Positions 1 through 9,500 of a DNA stretch of 39,081 nt are shown piece by piece. How positions within the stretch are numbered: position 1 is the first letter of the stretch; every line of letters starts with the position of its first letter. Both the position numbers and the translations under genes were made by a program. The stretch comes from Onstottus_B arcticum (GTDB taxonomy: Bacteria; Acidobacteriota; Blastocatellia; UBA7656): contig JBBPIE010000044.1 of NCBI GenBank assembly GCA_038040485.1, positions 1 through 39,081 of the forward strand, read 5' to 3'. The notes beneath the pieces are model-generated. The model saw only the letters and a list, made by a program, of their open reading frames with translations. It had not been told where the DNA came from and did not search any database.

Positions 1-2735
1 ATCGCGTAGGGCTGACCATCAGTCGTCTGCGTCCCCGTCAATAACCGCCCCATCATGTCGTAGCTGCCAAAGCTGTAACTGGACACCGACGAACTGACCG
101 ACGTCAGCCTGCCTTTCCCATTCAAAGCCGCCCCCAGCGTGTCGTATACATAAGTCACCGCCGGAGTCGTCCCTCCAGGCGCTGGCCCCGAGTACGTCCG
201 GCTCGTCACTCGATTCAGTCCGTCGTACCCGTAAGTCGTCACCACTCCGCGCGCGTCGCTCTTTGTCTGGAGATTCGAGTTGTCGAAGTAGGTGTAGTTG
301 ATCGAGCCGCTCTCGGGGTTCGTCGCCTGTTTCAGTCTCGACAAACCGTCGTAAACGAACGAGCGGCTCTGCCCGCCCTGTGCGACCTGGGTTAAATTGT
401 TTCGCGAGTCGTAGGTGTAAGAAGTCGGCTGAGTCGGAGAGCCAACCAGGCCTAGACTTCCCGCTGCGTTCGGTTCGTCGACTCGGACCAGTCTGCCGAG
501 GCCGTCTGTCATGCTGCGCCGTAGCTTGCCGGCTTGATCCGTCACCGTCGTGGCGTTGGCGTTGTAGCTTGTGCCCACAACTCCGGTCGAGGTCCCGCTC
601 GGGTACCTGCCGCTGAAAGTCTCCACAGTCATCACTCGCGCCGCGTCGTCTCTAGTTGCGCGAGTCCAGCCGTCGGTGGCCGCCGCCCCAGCCCGCATCG
701 GATTTGTCGTGATCGCGATTCTTCCCGCTTGCTGGTAAACAGTGTCCGCAAAGATCGTATAGCTCGATCCATCCTCGCTCGATTCGGTTTTGATGGGTCT
801 TCCCAATTGATCTGCCGAAGCGCGAGAGCGGAGCTTGGCGTCGAAGGGGCTGTTGAGATCGGACCACACTTCGGTCTGGCGTGCGTTGTCGAAGTAGCGA
901 GTAACGGTCTTGCGGCCTTGAGCATCAGTGCCGACTCCAGGCCTTGCAAAGGGATCGACGCTTCCCGTTAGCTGATTGATGTAGCTGATCGAGGCAGTTC
1001 GGCCGTTGGCATCAGTTACGCTTGTTGGCAGCCCGGTTGAGAAGTCGTAGACGGTGCTAGTGCTCTGCTGACCCGTGCCGTTCTGTGGATCGACCACTAC
1101 GCTACTGGGCAGCGCTTTGGTCGCATCGTAGAAGAACTGCGTGACATGGGTCCCCGGATCCGTAGTCGATGTGCGGTTGGCGGTCAGCGAGTCGTAAGTG
1201 TGCGTGGTCTCAATCCATTTGGTTCCTTCCCAGCGCCGCTCCTTCGTCAGGTTCCCACTGACCGGAGGCGTATTGAGGTCCAGACTGCCGTCGTAGTAGA
1301 GCTCTGTCTGACTCGGCCCAACGACGGAGGTTCGCGGCGCGCTCAGGATCTTTGGCGTAGCGCTCGCGAGCAGCCTTCTTGCGTACACGTTCGCGGAGCC
1401 CGGATCGGAGCTCACCGGAGCGGGATTGTAATAACTCGTCGTCGCCGTTCGCAGCACAGCTACACCACCGGGCACTCCGGTCGGCACACCCTGAGCGTCC
1501 CTGCCCACCGAGTTGGCGTTAAACGAGTCGTAGTCCGTCTCCTGAGTCAGGTTCCCGTTGTAGTCGTATTGGAACAGCTTCGCCGACATCTTGTTGTTAG
1601 CCGAATCGGCCGGATCGACGATGGTCGTGTACTCGGCGTCCACAACCGGGTTGAAGGCCGGATGGATCAACGTGCCCGGCATGATGTCGTTGGCGCCTGA
1701 AAACTTCTTAAGGATCCAGTGGCGCTCGACGATCACTTTGTTCGAGTGGTTTGTTCTGTAGACAAGGCCTCCCACCCCATCGAACAGACCGAACAGCGAG
1801 CTGTAGGCGGGATCATGGTTGTAAGCCGTTTCCGTCGTGATCGAACCATCCGGCCCGCTTACGGAGCCGCCCACAAAACCGCTGTCATAGTTCCACGTTT
1901 CGGTGATTGCGTCGTGAGTGATGGCCTTGGTGATGAGCTTCTGTCTCGGCAGATCGATATTTGCGTAGTTGCCGTCAGTAGCTAATTTATGTTGCGAGTC
2001 GAGTATGTAGGAGTAACTTACACTTGCGCCCGAAGGCGTCTGCATCTGACTCAACTCGCCCCATCCCTTCGAAGCAGAGTTGATCTGGTAGGGAGAAGCT
2101 TCGCACTCCCACTTCCACTCCTGCGTGTAGGTTTCCGACATGTCCGAGTTATAGCTGAATGTGAATTGACGGCCCGGTTGTCCCGGCTCAGTCGAGGGAA
2201 AGACTATCTGTCGAATCACTTCGACGTTCGCTTGAAGAATTTGTTGTCGCTCGCACGGGTTCCCGTTGCTGGTCTGATCTTGAACTGTGTAGGTCTTGCC
2301 AAAAACGGTAGTCTGGCCTCTGACGACATCGATGCTCATCCAGGCGCCGCCCACAGTCTGATACTGGATGTGCTCGCCCGTTGCGTCAGTGAGGTACTTG
2401 AATTCGCGAAGGGTTTGCATATCAACAAAGTGGGTGGTGATCCACGATGGGTTGTTCGCGTCCGTGGTTGAATAGATCTGGACTCCGTTCAGACCGGTGC
2501 TATCCCATATTTCCTGGATGCCGTGGGCGCGTTGCTTTACCCGCGTGCCGTCGGGCAAGTAGATCTCCCATTTCTTCGAGACGCCGTCTGGATACAGCTT
2601 TGCCCAAATAAAACTGCCGTCGAGCGAGTAATACCGCATCTCGCCCGTGGTGCAGCCGGCCGGAGGACAGGTTTGCGGACTCGAGCAAATATTATCCGGA
2701 TACTGCGTGTAGTAAGCCCCATAAATACTCGCGGG
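1..2735 (-). CDS. RHS/YD-repeat protein, main body (frameshifted from its N-terminus; C-terminus beyond window)
   Basis: Reading the minus strand in the frame whose codons begin at position 2735 gives about 911 codons without a stop, running off the left edge. The translation carries repeated YD-type motifs such as YDMMGRL, TYDSRNNL, VYDGLSRL and GYDGLNRV near its end, as in RHS/YD-repeat proteins, which form large secreted or surface-exposed shells and often carry variable toxic C-termini. The first part (roughly the 400 codons after 2735) has no clear YD repeats and contains many Tyr/Trp/Thr-rich stretches. The natural start is not here: this reading continues the 198-residue signal-peptide ORF at 2692-3288 after a one-base shift. 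The C-terminal domain, which would tell toxin from wall protein, is outside the window. Identity as an RHS-type protein is secure; function is not. Confidence 0.85.
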
Positions 2736-3288
2736 TCATCTGATAAGGCGCGTAGTCGAGAGGCCTGAGTTCATGCGTCGCGCCATCGGGCGTAGTAAGC
2801 ACAAGCTTAAGAAAGAAGTTGCCGGTCAGCCGGCAGTACTCCACGTCTTCTATCGAGGGAGGTTGCGCGTCGAAGTCTTCGCGGGCGTCGTGGAACGCGA
2901 CGGTATACCCAGCCCCGATCCGCCATCCTCCGTCAAGACTCAATTGCGGGAGATCTTCGACAAAGTTTGGGCCGCCCAGGACGTTCGCCCCATGCTCCTT
3001 CTTGGCGATATCCCACAGCTTGCTGTTATATGAGGCCCGCAGCGCCAAGCCAAGCCTTCCTCCCGAGACGGGAGGCAATGCGGCCAGCGGTATCGAAAGA
3101 TGGAGGTTCCCGTTCGTGAGGCTTACGCTTTCGATGTCGGTCACCGAGTAAGAACCCGACGGTGTGAACCCGCGGTCGGGCCGGGCGGCAGTTTGCCCAA
3201 GCGCGCTCGTGCCGATGCTGGCGATGAGAAGGACCATCAGAGCCAGCCCTCCGTGAGTTCTCGTTGACCGACTACCCCTGTTTACCAT
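2692..3288 (-). CDS. RHS/YD-repeat protein, N-terminal piece with signal peptide, ended by a frameshift
   Basis: This 198-residue reading begins with a basic stretch and a hydrophobic core (about residues 14-30) ending near TSALGQ, a good Sec signal peptide. An AGGAG ribosome site lies 6 nt before the ATG. Residues 45-75 resemble the start of secreted RHS proteins (SVSLTNGNLHLSIPL type). After REY at about 2726 the frame runs into a premature stop at 2692-2694, while the frame one base on continues as YGAYYTQYPDN into the 911-codon body. Dropping one base of the AAA run at 2723-2725 (plus strand) joins the two pieces. It is third in a row with two upstream minus-strand genes (34 nt gap). Either the gene is a recent pseudogene or the extra base is a sequencing error. 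Confidence 0.85.
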   Translation of the reverse strand: MVNRGSRSTRTHGGLALMVLLIASIGTSALGQTAARPDRGFTPSGSYSVTDIESVSLTNGNLHLSIPLAALPPVSGGRLGLALRASYNSKLWDIAKKEHGANVLGGPNFVEDLPQLSLDGGWRIGAGYTVAFHDAREDFDAQPPSIEDVEYCRLTGNFFLKLVLTTPDGATHELRPLDYAPYQMTREYLWGLLHAVSG

Positions 3289-3322
3289 TTCCGCTCCTGT
3301 TGCTGTTCGCGTTCTATCGTGA

Positions 3323-4216
3323 CTATTGTCTGGCGCTGCTTGCGAAGCTGCTGAGGTTTAGTTCCATCAGGACTTGTTTGCCCTGACTCCAAACGATGCG
3401 CGTGGGAACCTTCTCACCGGCCTGCGTCGTCCATCCCGAGAGTTCGGCTACTACGATTTGACCTTGTTCGTCCGAAACAACTCGTTCGAGCAGGCCAGTG
3501 TCGGAATTGATGAAGTAGTGACGCGACAGGCTCAGAGGCTTAACTCCCGAGTCCTGGGGTTCCGTCACCCGCACAACATCCCAGACCGGACCCTCGTAGG
3601 CCTCGTGCCCGGCAGCCGAAGCAGGCTGTACATTGCGCGCAACCATGTAATAAGACGCGCCGCGCAGTTGACCTATGATGAATTCGTCCACGCTGTCCAA
3701 CGCGAGTCTTTCGATCAGCGCTCGATCAGACCCGGAAGCGGAACTTCCGCCCAACGACGCGCCTGTTGTGTGGTCCCATCCCAGAGCCGCCGGCCGGCCG
3801 TCAATTGAGACCTCGACGCGCTCGCCGTCGTCACCCTGGTTCCGGGTAATGCTGATTGATTGCCGTTCGGCTCCAATCGTCAGCGTTCCGGTGATCACGC
3901 TGACTTCGCGTCCAGCAGCGAGAAACCTCTGTCCAAGCCTTCGGCGCATCCTGTCGGCTTCGGGTTGCAGCGCGAGTCGCCCAGTCAGGTGTTTTCCGGG
4001 CGGTGTTGGAGCGCTCAGTGCCCCTGGCTGGCTCGCGGCCGTTTCCTTTGATGTTGTCGCGACGAGCGGCTCATTGCCTGGCCGTGACACAAGAGCCACA
4101 ATAGAACCACTGACTATCAACCCGAGTCCCAGAGCCAGCCCGATCTGAATCCTTCGGTGGCCGAGAAGCCTCTTGCGCTTCGGTCCATCCTGATTGAGTG
4201 AATCTGTTTGTCTCAT
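3323..4216 (-). CDS. membrane-anchored protein of unknown function
   Basis: A 297-residue protein with a basic N-terminus, one transmembrane segment at about residues 24-45, a Pro/Ala/Thr-rich linker to about residue 80 and a C-terminal extracytoplasmic domain. That domain is rich in short beta-strand-like stretches with motifs such as DTGLLERVVSDEQG and PTRIVW. This pattern recalls outer-membrane lipoprotein-sorting (LolA/LolB-like) or MucB-like beta-sheet domains, but I cannot assign it to a family. A GGAGG site lies 9 nt before the ATG. It sits between the FN3/IPT gene (60 nt upstream) and the RHS gene (34 nt downstream) on the same strand, so the three probably form one transcript. A role in export or anchoring of the RHS protein is a guess from position only. 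Confidence 0.8.
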   Translation of the reverse strand: MRQTDSLNQDGPKRKRLLGHRRIQIGLALGLGLIVSGSIVALVSRPGNEPLVATTSKETAASQPGALSAPTPPGKHLTGRLALQPEADRMRRRLGQRFLAAGREVSVITGTLTIGAERQSISITRNQGDDGERVEVSIDGRPAALGWDHTTGASLGGSSASGSDRALIERLALDSVDEFIIGQLRGASYYMVARNVQPASAAGHEAYEGPVWDVVRVTEPQDSGVKPLSLSRHYFINSDTGLLERVVSDEQGQIVVAELSGWTTQAGEKVPTRIVWSQGKQVLMELNLSSFASSARQ

Positions 4217-4276
4217 ATCTAAGCACCTCCGTTTGCTTCCAACTGCTTTGCCTCCGACTGCTCAATCCGGTCGAGG

Positions 4277-5659
4277 CTATCGGCCTGTTTGCACCAAGTA
4301 GGTCACCGGATTTGACGTGCCAAAGGGTGTGGTAACAGACACCTGACGACTGCCGGTCGCGGCACCCGAGCTTATGGTTATCGTTGCGGTCACCTTCACC
4401 GAGCTGACTACTATCATGTTGCTGACCGTTATTCCCGCCGATGCATTGAAGTTCACCGATGTCGTTTGCGACAGGTTCGTTCCATTGATCGTAAGGGTGA
4501 ACGTCGTTCCCGGCGCCTTGGTCACCGGCGAGATGCTGCTGATTGTCGGCGCAGGTGAAGAGGAGAGGATTCCGAAGGTCAGCGCATTGGTCGACTCCCC
4601 TCCGGTTGCGGTTGTGACCTTTAAGTTTCGCCCTCCGACCGCCGCCGCCGCTCCTATGCTCATCGAGCAAGTAATCTGGCTGGCCGTCGAGCTGATGTTT
4701 GTGAACGTCACGTCGTCGGGCGGGGTCAAGTTGATCGAAGTCGTGCCCGCCAGGTTGCTGCCATTTATCGTGAGTGTGAATGACGCTCCCTGAATCGCCG
4801 TTGCAGGCGACATATTGCTCAGGGTCGGCGCGAGCCCTCCGCCGGCAGTCGGCGTCGCACTGACCTGACTGGAGTTGAGGCCCTCACCCGCGCCATTCGA
4901 TGCGGACACCACGTAGTAATAGGTCGTTCCATTGGTAAGCCCGGTGTTGAGGTAGCTCGTCGTTCCTATGCCCGGCGCTATGGTCGAGTAAGGCCCGCCG
5001 TTTATCGTGGAGCGCTTCACGTTGTAGCTGGTCGCGCCGGAAGAAGCATTCCAACTCAACGACACCTGAGCGTTACCCGGTGTCGCAGTGAGTCCTGTCG
5101 GCGCTGCTGGCGGTGTCGGGGCAGCAATCGGGGTTGCGCTAACCTGACTGGAGTTTGGTCCCTCACCCGCGCCATTCGAGGCGGACACCACATAGTAATA
5201 GGTCGTTCCGTTGGTAAGCCCGGTGTTGAGGTAGCTTGTCGTTCCTATTCCCGGCGCTATGGTCGAGTAAGGCCCGCCGTTTGTCGTTGAACGCTTCACG
5301 TTGTAGCTGGTCGCGCCGGAAGAAGCATTCCAACTCAACGACACCTGAGCGTTGCCCGCTGTCGCTGCGAGACCTGTCGGCGCCGCTGGCGGAGTGGGAA
5401 CGCCCGGCGGTTCCTCTGTCGCGATCAGCCGTCCGCCGGCATAGATGTATTCCTTGGACGGACTGCCCGGAGTCAGTCCGGCTGGCACCACCTGTATTTC
5501 TTTGCCGTCCGTCTGAGGCACCGAACCGCCGCGGAGAGCCAGCGCCGCGCCACCGGCCAAGAGACTTAGTCCCACGGCTATCGCTATGAGGGTTTTGCGG
5601 CGGCGCTTAGGTTGCACCATCCCTGGCGACTCTTGCAATCTGGTTTTCTTTGCCGACAT
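4277..5659 (-). CDS. membrane-anchored protein with two fibronectin type III and two IPT/TIG domains
   Basis: A 460-residue protein with a basic N-terminus, a transmembrane segment at about residues 23-43, a short linker, two nearly identical FN3 domains (about 87-175 and 180-268) and two IPT/TIG immunoglobulin-like domains (about 272-365 and 368-456). The FN3 copies contain the usual VSLSWNAS and TTYYYVVSASN strands; the IPT copies start with ISPVTKAPG-type turns. Such modules are non-catalytic binding or spacer domains on the outer side of the membrane. Residues 71-83 read YIYAGGRLIATEE, resembling the stub that ends the YD core of RHS proteins. A GAGGAG site lies 5 nt before the ATG. It is the first gene of the apparent operon leading to the RHS gene. 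Confidence 0.88.
   Translation of the reverse strand: MSAKKTRLQESPGMVQPKRRRKTLIAIAVGLSLLAGGAALALRGGSVPQTDGKEIQVVPAGLTPGSPSKEYIYAGGRLIATEEPPGVPTPPAAPTGLAATAGNAQVSLSWNASSGATSYNVKRSTTNGGPYSTIAPGIGTTSYLNTGLTNGTTYYYVVSASNGAGEGPNSSQVSATPIAAPTPPAAPTGLTATPGNAQVSLSWNASSGATSYNVKRSTINGGPYSTIAPGIGTTSYLNTGLTNGTTYYYVVSASNGAGEGLNSSQVSATPTAGGGLAPTLSNMSPATAIQGASFTLTINGSNLAGTTSINLTPPDDVTFTNISSTASQITCSMSIGAAAAVGGRNLKVTTATGGESTNALTFGILSSSPAPTISSISPVTKAPGTTFTLTINGTNLSQTTSVNFNASAGITVSNMIVVSSVKVTATITISSGAATGSRQVSVTTPFGTSNPVTYLVQTGR
4854..5395 (-). repeat. 279-bp tandem duplication encoding the two FN3 domains
   Basis: The segments 4854-5116 and 5133-5395 align at a constant offset of 279 bp (93 codons) with only about 15-20 differences, several silent. 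The near identity at DNA level points to a recent in-frame duplication or ongoing gene conversion rather than two old domains. Confidence 0.85.
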
Positions 5660-6440
5660 CGACTCTCCTCGTTAAAGGCTCACACCACCACACAAGCTCA
5701 CCCTTGCGGCAAGCTGCCCGACCGCTGTCTCTAGCCCTAACTTTCTGTTTGCTCTAGCGGTGCAAGATTTGCGGGTTTACTTACTTCGAGTCTTTTCGCT
5801 AGTAGGTCTTCATACTCGCAACCTGCAATCCGCGTTATGTTATCCGCCGTACGGTCAAGCGTCTGTGCAATATTAGACAAGTCTTAAAATAAACACTGGT
5901 CGTACTACCCAGCCGCGTGATACTTGGAGTTGTTCGCTACCGTGCAGAACTAACAGTGTTGAGATTAAGACCGCTCCCGCAATTGCCCATTTCGGTGTCG
6001 CCGCCAACCGTCAGCACACTGGAGGCTACAAGGGTTTTGCCCTGGCCATTCTAATGGGCGTCTCACACTCGTGGGCTGGATCGTGGACTGCGCAACCTTG
6101 AAGAATTGGCTTCCCGGCTTGCAGCCAATGGCGCCGGGTCGCGGTCGTCTTCAAACTTGGCGGCTCGGCAAGGTGGATGTTGAGGGGTTCAGCGCGTCAA
6201 ATCCGGGCGGGACAGGGTCGCGTGTGCGCGCTGATTGTCGTGCTGATTGCGCTGACAGCGCTCGTCGAGAGGCTGGAACCAACTCTTCACGTTGATCGAA
6301 GTGTAGATCGATCGCTTACCGTCAGGCTGTCTATTACCGGTCGGGATGAACATATAGGATGCGTCACTCTCAGTAAACGACTTTTCTACGGATGACGAGG
6401 TAACTCTCACTCCGCAAGTCGACGGACGTGCTCGGCACGC
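5660..6440. other. long non-coding stretch upstream of the FN3/IPT operon
   Basis: About 780 bp without a convincing gene. Short open frames exist on both strands but lack ribosome sites and have no protein-like composition. The part just upstream of the minus-strand operon holds the GAGGAG site. At 5868-5890 there is an AT-rich patch with a TAATAT-like hexamer on the minus strand, which could be a promoter but has no good -35 partner. I see no repeat or RNA gene in the remainder; it could hold decayed sequence. Confidence 0.5.
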
Positions 6441-6441
6441 A

Positions 6442-6476
6442 AAGAGGGCTGCGAACTCAGCGTCCGCAGCCCTCTT
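6442..6476 (-). terminator. hairpin terminator of the C25 protease gene
   Basis: A perfect 12-bp stem (AAGAGGGCTGCG at 6442-6453 with CGCAGCCCTCTT at 6465-6476) and an 11-nt loop lie 29 nt after the stop of the 1587-codon gene. On the minus strand the stem is followed by only a short T run, so it is a strong hairpin with a weak U tail; because of its symmetry it may act in both directions. Confidence 0.75.
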
Positions 6477-6504
6477 ACTTCGGCCCATCAGATAATCGAC
6501 AATG

Positions 6505-9500
6505 CTACTTGATTCGCATCGCCGGGTCGCCAAACAGAATCCACGTGCGACGAACGTCGCTGTCGGTCACCGCCGACTTAGCTCTCGATGCTGCCTCGCC
6601 CACCGTCAACGGAGTCGGCCCGAACAGCTCCCGATAGAAAGCTTGATTCAGTGCCGATTGCGCCACCGGATCGGCTTGAGCCGTTGAAGCCCACACCGAT
6701 ACCGCTCCTCCGTTGGCTGCCTTCAACAGCGACTCCGAGAGGCTGTCCAGCACCGGGTCGTTGAAGTAGCCGTTCAGGCAGGTCATCATCACAAACAGCG
6801 GCAGATTCTTCCCATTAGTCAGGCTCCGGGCGTCATCGTTTGTGAGGATGTTCCCCCGCCACTGGTTCGTCGATCCGTGGCCACTGTAGCTGACTACCTT
6901 CGCGCCGCTGTTGATCGACGAGAGGAGTTGCGCCTTCACCGTCGCGTCATCCGCACTGCCTCGAAGCACTTCGGTTATTTTCGTGCCCACCGGAATAAGC
7001 GGCCGCACAAGGTTGTTAGCAGCCGCGAAGTCGAACCCGTCAAAGCTGTCGGATGCCAGCACGACCGAATTCACCACGCGCGAGCCTTCGTAGCCTGTTA
7101 TCTTCGCGACGAGCGCCGCCGCCTCGGAAGCGTTGCGCACCGGAAGCCGGCCCATCGCCATCTGAGGCGATCCGTCGTTGAACTCCGAGAACCAATCATC
7201 GGACGCCGCTTCCATGTACCGCGTGTCGATGAGCTTTGTAGGAACGAGATCTGAGTCGCCGTACCCAAGATAGTTCTTCGAGTCGTAGCTTGCGTCTCCC
7301 GCCAGCAGCGCAAACCGCGGGGCCGGCTGCCAGTTGCTCTTCGCAAACTGGAGGAAGTCTTTGATGGCCTGAGGCGTCTTGTTACCGAAGCTGAACTCGT
7401 CGTAGACGTCCTCGATGTTAACTACGGCCACCGACAAGCCATCCTTTTGGCGCAGCGACGCGAGCGGCCCGAGGCTCGCCATCAAGTCTTGCCGAGTGAA
7501 GATTACGAAGTCCGCGCCGCGTCCAGCCTGCCTCCAGTTCGACAACGTGTTGAACTTCGGCGCAGCCGTCTTAGCCTGATCTCCGGCAAAGGCGTAAAGC
7601 GTCCGCTGTCCGGCGCCCGTGACGTTCACCGTGAGCGCGCCGGGCCCGGCCTTACCACCGCCGGCCGTCGTAAGCAGTTCCTGCGGATTGCACGCATCAG
7701 TCACATCCATGACTCTGACCGCGCTCGAAGTGAATCCCGAGAGCGTCACTTGCTGACCGCCCTGCGCTGTCAGTCGCAACTGATTCGAGTCCGCCCGGTA
7801 GTTGTGCCAGTAGGTCACTCGCGCGCTGTCAGCAAGCGAGATGTCCGCGCTACCTCCGAGCGAAACCAACTGTAAGGAATTCACGCCTTCCCGGAGCGAC
7901 GATTGAGGCACCGCAAAGCGCTGCGATCCTCTCGCTTGACCGCTGAAACTGATTGTTCCCAGAACGGCTCCGTTCAGGGTGACTCTTACTTGATGAGCCG
8001 TTGCCGTTACGCCCTGCACCGTGACTTCCAGTGAGGCCGAGCCGCCCGGTGCAGGCGACAGGTTCGTCAAGGACAGGGCCTGATCTACAGACGTGCTCCC
8101 GATCACCGGCCCGAAGAAGTTCTCTGCTTCGCCATTCTTCAACGCGCTGAAGTAAATCGTCCGGTCCTTTCGCTCAACCGAGGACTGGAAGCCGTTGGCT
8201 GCAGGTGTTTGGCCAGTCCCGCGCGACGAGGTGATTCGCGCTCCGGCTTGCGTTCCTGCCGCCAGCCAGTACACGTGCGAGTCAGTGACCGGGCTATCTA
8301 TCCCGACGCCGAAGAACTCAACCGAGTCGGATGGATCGAATCTGCCGTCCTGCTCTCCGGGGACGATCATGGGCACGGCTCTTCCGTCCACGTAGAGTTG
8401 AAGCTTTCGCGGATCTACCTTGGCGCTGAAGCCGGCGTTGACCAGATCGCGCTGCGAGGCTCGATACCAGCCCTCGTGCTTGACTGCGAGCTTCATCGCC
8501 GCTTGCCCGGCCACGTCCGTCTGCAACTGCATGGCTGCCGGCGTGAGGCTGGCTATCCCGGCTCTGCGCTCCACGGGAACAGAACCCTGTCCGAGCGTCG
8601 TCTGCGCCTGCGACATCCCGATTTTGCCGAGCAGCAGAGATTGATCGGTCGTCGGCGCTTTCCCAGTCTTCTGGTCCAGGCTGATGGGACCATTCCAGGA
8701 GCTGTTGCCCTTGAGGTCGATGTTTTCGAGCCAGTATCGAGTAGCCGAGCTGGTGGTAAACTGGTCCGCCCAGTCATAAGACTTACCCGCGCTCAGCGCA
8801 ACGTTGGGACCAGTCACCAGAGCCGAACCGGCGATGATCTGAGGATTGATCTTTGTGCGCTGGCCGTTCACCTCGCGATAGACGTTGTAGCCGAGGTTGT
8901 CCGACTCGTACGCCGAACTCCACCGCAACAACACCCGCCCATCGTCGAACCTGTCGGCAGTGAATGTTTTCATCTTTGCTTCTGTTGGTAGACTGACGCA
9001 CGTGGGGAATTTGAACGAGCCGATGCGCGTGACCCAGTTCGCGCCTTGCACGGGGAAGTAGAGATGCGTGTACCAGAACGTACACTCATCCACCGGGTCG
9101 ATAGTCATCGCACTATAGTCGCCCCACCGGGTACAAGTGCCGCCGCAACTGCCTGTTTGTACGCTACGGGCAACTGCCGGCAACATTGTCACCTCAGTCT
9201 GCGGCAACGTATTAAGTGGATCAGTGGATAACCGCCCAACATAGCGGATATCCGGCGCGACGCTTGCGCTCGAAGCTGTGTAGCCTAGAGCCATGTTTCC
9301 TGCGTGATCAACCGCTAGAGATCCGACGAACCTGTTAAGCCCATCGGCGCCGTTGTTAAATATCTGTTCCTGGACAGGGGTCGTGTTAATGGTTCCGCCA
9401 GTCACGTTGATCTGAGCCCACTGGATTCCGGTTGGAGTTGGTGTACCCGTACCCGAAGTATCCGAGGTTCCGGTCGTGTGATTCACCCAAAGCGACTCGA

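Noticed and set aside
380..3151. Plus-strand open frames across the RHS region
   Set aside because: They are antisense to the RHS reading, have Arg/Ser-rich composition and lack ribosome sites.
6189..6533. Minus-strand 114-codon frame over the terminator
   Set aside because: It overlaps the terminator and the end of the C25 gene, has no ribosome site and a random-like composition.
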